A stretch of DNA of 64,000 nucleotides from Pyropia yezoensis (lineage: Eukaryota; Rhodophyta; Bangiophyceae; Bangiales; Bangiaceae). Of this stretch, positions 12,261 to 23,100 are shown one piece after another; the first letter of the stretch is position 1; each line of letters opens with the position of its first letter. The stretch spans positions 19,907,816-19,971,815 of the forward strand of contig CM020619.1 of NCBI GenBank assembly GCA_009829735.1, given 5' to 3'. Below the pieces are notes generated by a model. It had not been told where the DNA came from and did not search any database. It saw nothing but the letters and a program-made list of their open reading frames with translations. The position numbers were made by a program, and so were the translations under genes.

Positions 12261-12720
12261 CAAGCGCCCGTTTGGTATGAGGTGGGCCTGGACGACCAAG
12301 CGCTCTCCACGTGGTGTTCCCGTCTCGCGTGTACGCCGCACGCGTGCGACTACGCGGGTCGATGTATGGCCCATACTGGCTGCAGTGGACACTGTCGGCG
12401 ACGGTGGTGGTGGTGGTGGTAGTGGTGGTAGCATGAGTCACATGTTTCCCGGAGGGGTAAGCGATAGTTACCGGGGTTCCAAAGAAGTGCTGGACGTCGA
12501 ATGGCCCTCCCTGGCTTGTCTGGCCCATTAAAAGGCCACTGCCCCTAAACCGGCCACTCCACGTGGCCCACGTGTACACCGAAATCGACCCTTGGGCGAC
12601 GATCTCTCCTACTATGCCGCGGTTCTTGCTGCACTGGTCACCCGTCCGTGTCTTTCTCTCCCCAGCCTACCTCACGTACTCCGCCCACCGACCCCCCCCC
12701 CTGACCTTATTATGCCGCCT
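12261..12720. other. Intergenic flank with (GGT)n, insertion site of element B
   Basis: A GGT/TGG microsatellite occupies about 12403-12432. No gene is visible. The last bases (CGCCT, 12716-12720) resemble GGCCT on the far side of element B (42275-42279), as expected for a weathered 5-bp target duplication. Confidence 0.5.
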
Positions 12721-13082
12721 CGGAGCACAATAGGGATCCGCTGCACGTCCACTCTCAGGGAGCACTTACCAAGGGGGATCGGCACCAACGTCACCGGGAG
12801 GCCAAGGTTGCTCTCCTCGGAGCGCAAGCCACGGGACCAAGATGGGATCCCGAATAGGAGAAGTTTGTTGTTCTACCATGGCCAGCGGTAGACTCGCCGC
12901 CGGCCCCCTCATCATAAACTCTCGGAGACGCTACTAACTACCCTCCACCCCAAGATGCAAGTCCCTCTGGTTATACGTAGCTTATAGATACCGTGACCAA
13001 TACGGACTCCCAAATTGAAAGTTAAGGGTTAGAAGTAGTCCCGCTATACTAGGGTCACAATGCGGTCATCAACATTGCTACC
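12721..13082 (-). repeat. 3' LTR of element B
   Basis: The reverse complement aligns along its whole length with the 363-bp LTR of elements A and C. Its ends have drifted: the inner end reads GCTACC instead of GCTACA, and the outer end has two changes. Against the 5' LTR of the same element (41912-42274) I count roughly 25 differences, about 7%, so B is an old insertion. Confidence 0.9.
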
Positions 13083-13092
13083 TATCCCCCCC
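13083..13092 (-). other. Polypurine tract of element B
   Basis: TATCCCCCCC on + (purine-rich on -) abuts the 3' LTR, at the same place as the AAGGGGGGGATA tract of element A. It would prime plus-strand DNA synthesis. Confidence 0.65.
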
Positions 13093-13667
13093 TGCGATTC
13101 GGCCCGTCCTCGGGTCGAGTTAAATTCGGCTTTCCGAATGTAAGTGCGGCGCGCGATCGTTTACCAGTCGGGTGGGGCTTTGCACCCTGTCGCGGCAGAC
13201 ACCCCTTTTCGGGGCTGCCTGAGGGGGTTGCCCCCCTTTGTGTCGTACTCACACGATCCGTTTTCCGGACCGTTGAATTCCCGATGCGGGTTTTCGTGTC
13301 ACAACGCCCCTCTCCGGAGGGTGGTGCAAACGGATCCACAAACAGGCGCCTGGTGATAGGGGGGCCCCTCTCGTGTGGACGAGTGAGTGGGGGCGGGGGC
13401 TGCCCGCGCTGCACGGGGGCGGTTGTGGGGTGATACCCCTTGATAACCTCGTGTGGGGGCGTGGCCCTGACCCAGGTGCCTGGGTGGAGCGACGTCGTAG
13501 CTCGGTTGGCGCGGGTCGTCCCGCGCTGCCGTATCGTTCGTGCCGAGCTGTGTGGTTATAAGCGCGGGTGCCCGCGCTTTCCTGGCTCGTCCCTGTGCAT
13601 TCCCCGTACCGGGTCAGGCCGGCTGCGGCTTCTTGGCACGGGGAACCCCTGCTACCCCGGACTCACC

Positions 13668-16032
13668 ATGTCGGACCCCCAAGTGCCCGGGGGCGTAGAC
13701 GACCTCCTGCTTGAGGAGGAGGAGTTGATGCAGGACGACGTTCCCGTCGCTGCCACCGTTGCTGAGTGCTTCCTTGCTAGCTCGTCGGACGACGAGGATC
13801 CGGTGACCATCCGCGTGTCTGCGGCGGGCCAGCCGGGAGGAGTGTCGTCCACTTGCAGCGGCACGACGGCTCCGTCAGGGGGCAGTCAACCACGTGTGGT
13901 GGATCCTGCTCCTACTCCTGCGGCGGCGCGGAAGGCTCCAGTCGCCGGCGCCGGCGTGGAGCTACCTCAAAAAAGGTGCAGCCGCTGCTGCAGATGGTCG
14001 TGGCGGCGCCGCGGCTGGGACGGCGGGTCAAGATAGTGCGGGTACCCGCCAGGTTGGTCGTCTGACCGCGGGGGCGGTTGAAGGGTCTACCCCATCCGTC
14101 CCCGTTGTGCCGTCGTCGAGCCGTGGTGGTGACAGCGCACTTCCCGCCGAGCCGCGGGCGACTGTCGGTCAAGACGTGTCTTCCCCGATGGCTGTGGACT
14201 CCGGGAGTTACTCCGGGCGGGCGCGCGCCCTCCTCCTTCCTCCTCGCCCCCGAGCGCCTCCGGCGCCGGCCCATCTGCCGGTGGGGCTTCCCCCGGCGCC
14301 GCCGATTTTTCCTGGGCCCGCCCGGGTTGCCCCGCTGCGTGGCGGCGTCGCCTTGGTGGCGGGCCCCACCCCTATCTCGGTGTCCGACTTGGTGGCTCGG
14401 GTTCGATGCCTCACTGTGCAAGAGCCCATGGACTCTGCAGGCCGGATGCGGCTGGACTTCCACCCGCCGAGCTACCGTGGAGGGTCCTCCCCGCGCATCA
14501 AGTTGGACCCGAGTTGGGAGCGGGAGTTGGCGCGGCTGGTCAACCAGCCGAATGCTGCCCGTGTGGAGCATCATTGGATACTGAGTCAGCCGGACGACCG
14601 GCATGCCCAGCTTTGGCGCACCCGGGTCGGGCAGGGTGGCGTATTCCTCAACCCCGCGTTCAGGGTATGCGACTTGGTTGCGCCCGCGTTGCCGCGGGAC
14701 GTTGATCACCCGGCGAGTGCTCGGGGGGGTGCGGCCGCTGTGACTCCTGCTGCGTTCGAGCACACCGTGCCCGATACCGGCCCGTATTCCGGGCTCGAGT
14801 TATTCCCGGGGGTATCCCCGTATCTGACGTTGTCGGCGCCGTACCCGCCCATGGCGGGGCTGAAGTCGGCGTCGAGCTGGCGACGCAACCATGGTGTCAA
14901 TGTGGATGCGATCCGCACCGATATAACGTGCGCGATGCAAACCGGTAACAGTCGCGCGCCGGCGTACACTCCAGTGCGCCCGCCTCTATGGCAGGAGGGG
15001 TCGGAACCCGCCCCGACTTTACGGTTTGACACCGGCTCGTGCCTCCGATACTTCGTTAGTGTGCTGGCCTCTCGGCCTGTCCACCCTTTGCAGGGGACCT
15101 TCGCCCTCGAGGTTACCCTCGGGCAGGCTTCCTCCTTCCTGCTGTCCGTCCGTCGGCAGGGGCGGCTTTTTCATCTTCTGACGGGTATCCGTCGGCATAT
15201 TGGGGAGCTGGGCGTTGACCTCATTGCCGCCAAGACGGGGTTGGCCCGTGCGTTCGAGGCCCTCTTAGCCGTTCACGATGCCGTGAGCTGGGCTGAGGTG
15301 TTGAACCTTTCCAAGTACCGGGATCCGCAGGCTGGGGCTGCCCCTTTGCCTCGTCACTCGTTGCGCACCCGGGGCACTCAGCCGGGTGAGCCCAGCTACC
15401 GTGGGTGGGCGTCCACCGAGGCTGTTCCTGACCTGGGTATTCCGATGGTTATCCATGACCCTCTTCAACTCCTCGCCCCGTGGTTCGGTTACCCAATACC
15501 TGTGCTGGTTGGCCGTCGTCCCCGAGAGTGGGCCTCTACGGGTGGGGAGCCTGAGGTGTCCCGTCGGCGGGCGGAGTCCCGCCGGGTTTACGGTGGAGCC
15601 CCTTCCGTGGGGTCCTACCGTGCCTCATATCGGGCGGCACCGGCTCCGGAGGCAGCCGTATCGGCTCCTGTGGCTCCTCTGGCTGCGCCAGTGTCTCCTT
15701 TCGTCCCCTTCATGCCTGACGGGGGTCCCCGTCTATGTTATGAGTGCGTTGACGCCCTCATCACCCGCGAGCTGCGTGAGGGTCTCTGTGTTAGCTGGGA
15801 GGACATTTCCCCAGGCGCTGCGCTGGTTGGTACCGCGCGCTGCTTCGGTGGGGTGCTGGACAGCCTCCAGATAGCTCTGGAGGGAGTGGAGGCTGGTCGC
15901 AGCACTCTCGTGGAGCTTTGCGTTCAGGTAGCTCAGGCGATTGACCGTCGCCTGATTGCCGACCGGTGGAGCATGGAGGTGTACGCGTCTATGCGTGAAT
16001 GGCCTCCTTCGAGCAGCGGGGGCACCCCCTGA
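13668..16032 (+). pseudogene. Antisense third ORF of element B (unknown function), one frameshift
   Basis: This ORF lies between pol and the 3' LTR of element B but on the opposite strand to gag-pol. It starts with MSDPQV (ATG 13668), matching MSYPQV of the element A homologue. It has an acidic, Asp/Glu/Ser-rich N-terminus, then shifts frame between about 13900 and 14036. It is open to 16032 in the second frame, with at least 660 well-aligned codons. The core, such as HHWILSQPDDRHAQLWRTRV and FDTGSCLRYF, is close to the A copy with many conservative and silent differences. I recognise no domain, signal peptide or clear membrane segment. Its core stays open although gag and pol of B are badly broken. 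Confidence 0.75.
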
Positions 16033-16491
16033 AGAGTGCTGTTGCTATGAGGGAGAGGAACCCGGTGACTCTTATGGTAGCCCAGTGGTAGTGAGTGTAA
16101 ACTCATCCCCCGCTGGGGCGTTTGCAAGATTCTGATGGCTGCCTTCGGGGAGTACCCCGTCTGCCTTGGCAGTGACCTGCCTTGGTCTTTCTTGCGCCCC
16201 AAGCCCATCCTGGTTGGGCAATATTCGTGAAGGTCAACCTTCCTCGGTCCGTCACTTGCCCCATGGATGAGGGCTTACATTGGTGTAAGCCTCGGATTAC
16301 TTCGAAATTATCGGAGTTACTCATCTCCTTCAAGGAAATCTTGTTGAAGTCAGTAGCCCACTTAGTTTGCCTAAGCCCGCTCCGACTTAGTGACCCTAAG
16401 TCTTGCCGGATCCAAGTGACGCCCTACTAAGGAGATGTAAGCCTCACCCCCAAACAGCCGAAGTCGGTGTCAGTTGGATTGTTACAGCAGG
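16033..16491. other. Spacer between convergent ORF3 and pol in element B
   Basis: No gene. The spacer includes two stem-loops, CTTAG-TTTGC-CTAAG (16361-16375) and GACTTAG-TGACC-CTAAGTC (about 16384-16402). Their stems match those of element A while the loops differ. Confidence 0.6.
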
Positions 16492-17414
16492 CGTCGTCGC
16501 CTCATGTAAGGCATGAGGAGTTGGCGGGGTATATTCGCCGCCTGTTCTCAGGTGGGTGAGTCGTGTCCGACCCACATCAGTTTGACGTACCAGGGTCCTG
16601 GTAGGTCCGGGTCGGTGTGTCCGACCACGCTCTCTACTTGGTATGGAATCCCATCCGGCCCCACCGGGTCTTCTGACCGGTGGGTAGTAAGCGCTTTATG
16701 TAGCAACCCAGCCAGTACCGGCTGAGGCTGTTCCGGCTTCGGAGCAGGTGTCCTATCATTGAGATTGATGCGTTGCATCTCCGTATCGGAGTGCAGGATT
16801 ACAGAGTGATCATCTCTGTGTAAGATCTGGTACGGTCCCTTGACCGGTTGCATAAGCTTGTTCCCTCGGAGTTTCTGCTCTCTGATGTAGACCCGGCCAC
16901 CTGTTACAAGGGTCGCGGTGCGCACCCGTAGTCGGGCGTCGAAGTTCTTCTTGTATCGAGGTTGTGTACGGTCAAGGGCACCCTTGAGCCTAGGTATCAT
17001 TCATGATAGCTTGGCCAACCAAGCAAAGTGGATTCGTTCGGCCGGTCGGCCCTTCTGTATGTCATACCGAGTGCATCTGCCCGGTGGCAGCCTCAGACTA
17101 CCGACGCTCATTGGCATGACCCACTTCAGTGGAGCAATGCTGGTTCTCCGGTGGGGCCTGTCATTATATGCCAGGGTTAATACGGACAGGAGCATGTCCA
17201 ACGTGATCGTGTGTTCCGCCACGCAGCATTGATGCAAATTGACGATGGTGCGGTTGAACCGGTCCACCTGCCCGTTGGATTGCGGGTGGTAGTCGGACGC
17301 CCGACGTGGTTCGATACCGAACATGCCCATGACCTTAGTGCAGAATGCTGATTTGAGGCTTGCTCCGTTGTCGGAGAGGAGTTGCTTCATTACTCCGTAA
17401 GCACTGATCCAGTG
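16492..17414 (-). pseudogene. Element B pol, 3' part: integrase core end and chromodomain
   Basis: The minus-strand frame carries KQLLSDNG, the HPQSNGQ region and the DNA-binding tail of the integrase, then a chromodomain-like C-terminus. The aligned chromodomain Trp of element A is a TGA stop here (about 16548), and there is another break near 17001. The fragment stops exactly at 17414 where element A is inserted. Its 5' continuation is at 36265, across A. Integrase joins element DNA into the genome and the chromodomain steers it to chromatin. Confidence 0.9.
17410..17414. other. Left target-site duplication of element A (CAGTG)
   Basis: CAGTG here and CAGTG at 36260-36264 flank element A. 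Removing A and one copy restores a continuous B pol frame across the integrase core. Five-base duplications are usual for Ty3/gypsy integrases. Confidence 0.92.
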
Positions 17415-17777
17415 TGTAGCAATATGGTTGTCCGTATTGTGACCCTAATATCAGGGGGGCTACTTCTAACCCTTAACTTTCAATTTGATAGTTCGTACTG
17501 GTCACGGTATCTATAAGTTACGTATGACCAGAGGGACTTGCATCTTGGGGTGGAGGGTAGTTAGTAGTGTCTCCGAGGGTTTATAACGAGGGGGCCGGTG
17601 GCGAATCCACCGCCGGCCAAGGTAGAACAACAAACCCCTCCCATTTGGGCTCCCATCTTGGTCCCGTGGCTTGCGCTCCAAGGACAGCAACCTTGGCCTC
17701 CCGGTGACGTTGGTGCCGATCCCCCTTGGTGAGTGTTCCCTGAGAGTGGACGCGCGACGGATCCCTATTGTGCTACA
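17415..17777 (+). repeat. 5' LTR of element A (363 bp)
   Basis: Starts TGTAGCA and ends TGCTACA (7-bp inverted ends). It contains a TTTATAAC TATA-like box near 17580. It differs from the 3' LTR at about one position (GAGGGG against GGGGGG after TTATAAC). It should drive the gag-pol transcript rightward. Confidence 0.95.
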
Positions 17778-17778
17778 T

Positions 17779-17795
17779 TGGTGGAGCAGCAGGGG
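17779..17795 (+). promoter_or_regulatory. Primer-binding site of element A
   Basis: TGGTGGAGCAGCAGGGG lies two bases from the LTR and starts with the TGG complementary to a tRNA CCA end. It is identical in C and B. The tRNA would have an acceptor 3' strand ending CUGCUCCA-CCA; I cannot name the tRNA from the sequence alone. Confidence 0.85.
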
Positions 17796-18002
17796 ACGGG
17801 TTTCCGTCACCCTGGTGGTGACGCCGTCTTCGGCCCTGGCACACGGATAGGGATCCGGTCCTTTTCTTGTACTCGCGGTGTTGCGACCTGATCGATTGTG
17901 TTGAGTTTTTACCTGTGACTGTGACCTACTGTTACTCTCCCCAATCTACCCCCTCGCTCTCTTATTCGTGGTGGTCGTTACGTCGGTTGACTGATTGTGA
18001 CC

Positions 18003-20186
18003 ATGTCTACCCAGGAGACGGGGAACGTTCAAGATGACGGATCGGCGTCGACGCCGACCCCGGAGGTGACTACGGGAACCGGGATCGGGAACCCGATCGA
18101 TAACATTGAGACGCCAATGCTTTCCGGTGCCGGATCGACGTTTGGCACGGCTCGGACGGCAGGAGGCGGGGGCCCGCCTCAACTGTCGTCGACCGACCTC
18201 ACTCCGCCGCCTCCTTCACCAGGGGATTCCCTGATGGCATCATTGGCCCGCATCGAGGCCCGGTTTTCCGGGCTCGACGCCCGTCAAGATCGGACGGAGG
18301 ACGCAATGGCAGTGTTGATGTCAACACGGCACACGACGGGACCCCGTCGTGTTCCTCCCACACCGGTACGGTTCGAACCGGCCGGACTACTTTCGGAGTC
18401 CACCAGGGTCAATCCCGGGGTTGCTACTCCTGGACAACCCCCGGACACAATGGGGTATGGGTCCGACTCGTCGGCAGAGTTGGAACGGAGTCACACGGAG
18501 CGATACGCTCGGAGCACCCGAAGCGGACTCCGCGGACACGACCCGGCGGATACGTACGCCGGGGGAGAGTCGGTTATTGGGGGAGGAGGTACCCACTCGC
18601 AGTACCCCCACGACGAAGGAGGCCCGGCAACTCGGGTTCCCGAGGGGCCGACGCCTGAAGTACCATCCTCAGTGGTGGAAGCTATGACCGCGCAGGTAAC
18701 TGCGAGCCTACTGAAGCGGATGGAGTCCGAGGAGTTCGCTCACCAACTGGCTAAGCGACTGGATATCCAGGACGCTGACACGGAGATCGTCAACGAGGTC
18801 TTCCGGTCGGTTCTTACTCCGGAACGTTATCGTTTGGAGGACCGCTCTACCACCGTATCGGAATCGATGCGTAATACGTCGCATCGGGCGATCCGCTCTA
18901 TGCAGACCCTTATGAAGGGAGTCCCTATGTTCGGGGGGCCGAACGGACGCCCGTTGGCAGTCATCGGCTTCTTGACTAGCTTCAAGGCAGCCGCAGACAA
19001 GGCGCTCGTTAACGAGGGGCTGGCTCTGGAGATCCTCCCGTTCTTTGTTGATGAACGGGTGCGAGGCATTCTTCGCCAGGCATCCCCGATGCCGGGAATG
19101 AGGGTCGCGGCCACCCCCATGGATTACCGTGGGATATTGAAGGAGCTGCTGAGCAGCTACCTCAGTGAGGACAAGTGCGAGGACCACTATCGGGCCCTTC
19201 GCACTGCCACCGCCCAGTCCTGGGAGGATGAGGAGATGTTTGGACGCCGGATCCAAGAGCTCGACTACGAGCTGGGGAAGCTCCTCGGAGAAGGGGAGCT
19301 ACGGGCCATCCTGTTCGCAGGAGTACCCAACTACGTGCGGATATCCGCACGGGGCGCCAACACGGCACGGACGAACTTCAGTCGACTGATGCATATGTGC
19401 AAGTCCCTAGGGGACGCCTACCGGGTTCTACACCCGGAGTGTGCCTTGGCCCCGAAGCCCAAGGGTGAGGGAGGCAAGCCCAGTCTTACCCCGGTACCGA
19501 GGCAAGAGAAGGTGGAACGTAAGGCCGCACCAGTACTGGTGGCGACCGAACATACCCCTATTGGTGAGGGTGACCCTCTAGTCGACCAACAGGGCCACCT
19601 GTTGCTACCGGCGACGCCGGTGATTGATGAACATGGTACGGTAGCGTACATCGCCCCGGCTGGAACCCAGTTCCAGGTCAACGAAGGCACGGGACGGCGC
19701 GTCCCGTATGTGCGGACTACGGGGTACTCCCCGGTGACGGGTAACCCTCAACAAACCTTGCCAACATGGGCGGTGCGCACGGAGGCACCTCCGCAGATTG
19801 CGGGCCGACCCAACCGGTTGGGGGAATCCATGTTCCGGTTGACCCAAGGACCCAAGGCCTACCAGGGAGCAGGCACTCGGGCGCCCGAGGGAGGCAACCG
19901 TAGCTACGGGGCTACCCCGATGCGACCTCAAGGGGGGACCGGCACGTCCGGGTGTATGTTGTGTGGGGATCCCCAGCACTGGGTGTCTTCCTGCCCACTC
20001 ATCCCCGAGGAGTCTCGGCGGGCAGCGGCGCAACGCAAGGCATCCACCGGGGGGTATCCCGCCCGAGCACCCGGACCCGCACCGGGTAGGCAGCCAGCTC
20101 CAGGTGGAGTACTGGCCGTCGAGGGGGCACCTCCTCAGCCGGATGTCCCGGCGGACAGCACCCTACCAAGGGCGGGAAACGAGTAA
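18003..20186 (+). CDS. gag: Gag polyprotein of element A
   Basis: A 727-residue structural protein that should form the cytoplasmic virus-like particle and package element RNA. The ATG at 18003 is chosen; the frame is also open two codons upstream from a GTG. A Pro/Thr/Ser-rich N-terminus (about 1-220) precedes a helical capsid-like region (about 230-480, around VIGFLTSFKAAADKALVNEG). A basic linker follows, then one C-x2-C-x4-H-x4-C zinc knuckle at residues 651-664 (CMLCGDPQHWVSSC). The frame is intact and nearly identical to the gag of element C. The stop (20184-20186) lies four bases after a GGGAAAC slippery heptamer, with pol in the -1 frame. Confidence 0.93.
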   Translation: MSTQETGNVQDDGSASTPTPEVTTGTGIGNPIDNIETPMLSGAGSTFGTARTAGGGGPPQLSSTDLTPPPPSPGDSLMASLARIEARFSGLDARQDRTEDAMAVLMSTRHTTGPRRVPPTPVRFEPAGLLSESTRVNPGVATPGQPPDTMGYGSDSSAELERSHTERYARSTRSGLRGHDPADTYAGGESVIGGGGTHSQYPHDEGGPATRVPEGPTPEVPSSVVEAMTAQVTASLLKRMESEEFAHQLAKRLDIQDADTEIVNEVFRSVLTPERYRLEDRSTTVSESMRNTSHRAIRSMQTLMKGVPMFGGPNGRPLAVIGFLTSFKAAADKALVNEGLALEILPFFVDERVRGILRQASPMPGMRVAATPMDYRGILKELLSSYLSEDKCEDHYRALRTATAQSWEDEEMFGRRIQELDYELGKLLGEGELRAILFAGVPNYVRISARGANTARTNFSRLMHMCKSLGDAYRVLHPECALAPKPKGEGGKPSLTPVPRQEKVERKAAPVLVATEHTPIGEGDPLVDQQGHLLLPATPVIDEHGTVAYIAPAGTQFQVNEGTGRRVPYVRTTGYSPVTGNPQQTLPTWAVRTEAPPQIAGRPNRLGESMFRLTQGPKAYQGAGTRAPEGGNRSYGATPMRPQGGTGTSGCMLCGDPQHWVSSCPLIPEESRRAAAQRKASTGGYPARAPGPAPGRQPAPGGVLAVEGAPPQPDVPADSTLPRAGNE
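20174..20180 (+). promoter_or_regulatory. Probable -1 ribosomal frameshift site GGGAAAC
   Basis: In the gag frame the bases read G GGA AAC, the canonical X-XXY-YYZ heptamer, then GAG and the TAA stop. A -1 slip here leads straight into the pol frame with no stop between. Downstream, TGACC (20196-20200) can pair with GGTCA (20213-20217), and its G-rich loop could pair with CCACCCC further on to make a pseudoknot. Element C keeps the site. In the dead element B it reads GGGAACC. Confidence 0.75.
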
Positions 20187-20194
20187 GAGGAAGG

Positions 20195-23100
20195 ATGACC
20201 GGGGGGCGCTGGGGTCACCCAAGCAAGCCACCCCGGAGTACCGCGGGGAAAGCCCCACGGAGAGCGCGGTTGAGCCGACGCCGCATCAACCCCCGGGTAC
20301 ACCTTCCGGCCCCTACGACACGGCGTCAGGGGATTGATGACCACCCTCCAAGGTTGGGAGGAGAGGACGGGAAGCCCCGTCACGTTGAACCAGACAAGGG
20401 CCCTGTTCAGGATGCCCGAGCTACACCGGATATCGGTGTAGGACATGTGTTGTTTACCTTGGAGAACTTCAAGGTATCAGCCACACTGGGGGTTGACCCC
20501 CAGTCGACACGATCGTACTACCCTGTACTGGATACAGGGGCTGGACCCAACCTTATCCGGAAGGATACCCTCCCGGACAAGTGGCTTCCACGAGTCAGAG
20601 TGACTCGGGGACCCACCATCAAGGACGCGAATGGTCGACTCATTCGTACGACCGCAGCGATGTCGCTGCAGGTTACCATCGGGGATCTCACCACGGAAGT
20701 TGACTTCCTGGTATGTGAAACGCTATCGGTGCCCTGCATACTGGGGTGCACCTTCATCAACGTTCACGTTGATGCAATCCGGCCAGGCCGGAGGACCGTC
20801 GAGCTTCAAGAAGCCGACGGGACGAAGCGAGGACACACGGCTATCGTCAGGGACCTGACGCTACAAGGAAGCCACGTTAACGTGGCTGAGGTGTACGCAA
20901 GCGTCGAGCCGAAGACACTTCGGTTGGCCAAGCGAACTCGCTTTGAGCCGTTGTCAGAGACAGTCCTCCCGGTTAACTGCGACCTCGCAGGCATCTGCAG
21001 AGTCCAGTCCAACCTACGAACGTACAAGCGCCATGGGTTGACCATGGCCAACGGTCTCATAGACCTCCCAGCAGGAGGGTCGTCCCTCCTAGTGATGGCG
21101 AACTACCGCCGTAAGGCAGTCACCCTCCCGAAGGGAACTATCCTCGGGATTGCCGAACTCTACGAAGGAGATATCCTTACCCCTGATAAGGAAGGTCAAG
21201 TGGAACCACTTGAAGTACTGGCGGTCGCCGAGACCACCGAGCGACAGCAACCCGATGACGGGAAGCCTAACCCATCGGCGGCTCCGGCGGACCTGCCGCC
21301 AAAGGACCAAGAGGCCTTGAAGGCACTGGCCGAGGCTGACCTCGACCACCTTCCCCCTTCGGTAGCCGAAGGGGTACGACGGATGCTAAGAAAGCATGAC
21401 GTTATGTGGACAGGCGGGGCCTTGGGGACCATTGGGGCAACCCAACATCGTATAGACCTGGTACCAGGCGCACGACCCGCCCGCTCACAACCGCACCGAG
21501 CGGGACCTATGCAACGAAAGATCGTTGATGGAGAAGTGAAGAGGATGAGTGAAGCTAAGGTGATCCGACCTTCGATGTCGGAATGGGGTGCCCCAGTCGT
21601 TATTGTGCCGAAGAAGGATCAAACCCCTCGGTTTTGCATCGATTATCGACGCCTCAACTTGGTTACCAAGAAGGACTCATACCCTTTACCAAGGATGGAT
21701 GAATGCATCGACTCCCTGGGGGAAGCTACGGTGTTTACCACCATCGACTGCAATGCCGGATACTGGCAGATCCCGGTGGCGGACGAGGATATCCCCAAGA
21801 CGGCATTCGTCTGTCACAGTGGAGTGTACGAGTTCCTAAGGATGCCCTTCGGATTGTCCAACGCCCCCGCTACATTCCAGCGGGCTATCGACATCATACT
21901 GTCTGGGGTGAAGTGGCGTAACTGCCTAGTGTACCTCGATGACGTCATCGTCTTCTCACGTAACATGGATGACCATGTACAACATGTTGACGAGGTACTC
22001 ACCCTCTTGAGGAACGCCGGGGTAACCCTGCGTCTGAAGAAGTGCGCCTTCTTCCAACAGACGGTCGAATATCTGGGCCACCAGATAACCCCTGGTAAAC
22101 TAGGGGTACTCGAAGCCAATACCCGGGCACTCCGGGATGCCCGGTTCCCTAACACCCAGACGCAGCTCAAGAGCTTCCTGGGAATGTGCAATGTATACCG
22201 ACGGTTCGTCAAGGACTTCGCTCGGATAGCTAAACCGTTAACGGTTCTTACGAGCAGTACCTTACCCAAGGTACTCCAACCCCCTTCGCCTAGCGAAGAG
22301 GAGGCATTCGAGTCGCTGAAGCGAGCCCTACTAGCCCCACCCGTCCTTGCGTTACCGCATAGACGGGGTACCTTCGTCATCGATGTCGATGCGTGTGATA
22401 CACAAGTGGGATGCACCCTGTTACAGGGAGAGACGTTGATCGGTACCGATAACGTTATCCCGGACCTACGTCCGGTAGGGTACTTCAGCCGGACACTCAA
22501 CCCGGCTGAGCGGAACTATAGTGCCACCGAGCGTGAATGCCTCGGAGTCATATGGGCAGTGCAACTGCTCCGTCCATACCTGGAGGGCTCCAGGTTCATC
22601 GTGAGGTCCGACCACGAACCCCTACGATGGCTCCTCAACCTTGGTGACAAGGATTCCGATAGCCATGGGAGGCTAGCCCGATGGAGGCTGAAGATGGCCG
22701 AGCACGACTACCGCACGGTGTATAAGGCTGGGTCAACCCACCACCTCGGAGACGCGTTGTCTCGACTCGACACCCCGAGCGGGGATACCCGCCCGGTGGA
22801 CGAGGACATCCCGGTAGTACCGGTGTGCATGGTGGGTAATGCTACCCAGGGTATGGTTGACCATACCATGGCACACCTTGCGTGCCCATTGACCCTCGCG
22901 GACTTCCGCGAGGCACAGGCCAACGACGATGACTGTAGAGGTCATCGTGCTAACCTCCTGGCCGGTACGGCCGGCATCTTCTCCGAGAACGAAGACGGAC
23001 TCATATACCGGCGGGCACCCGCCGATGGACGACATCAAGTCGTGGTTCCCGTGTCCTTACGGCAAGCCGTCATGGAACGAGAACATGAGAACCCTACAGC

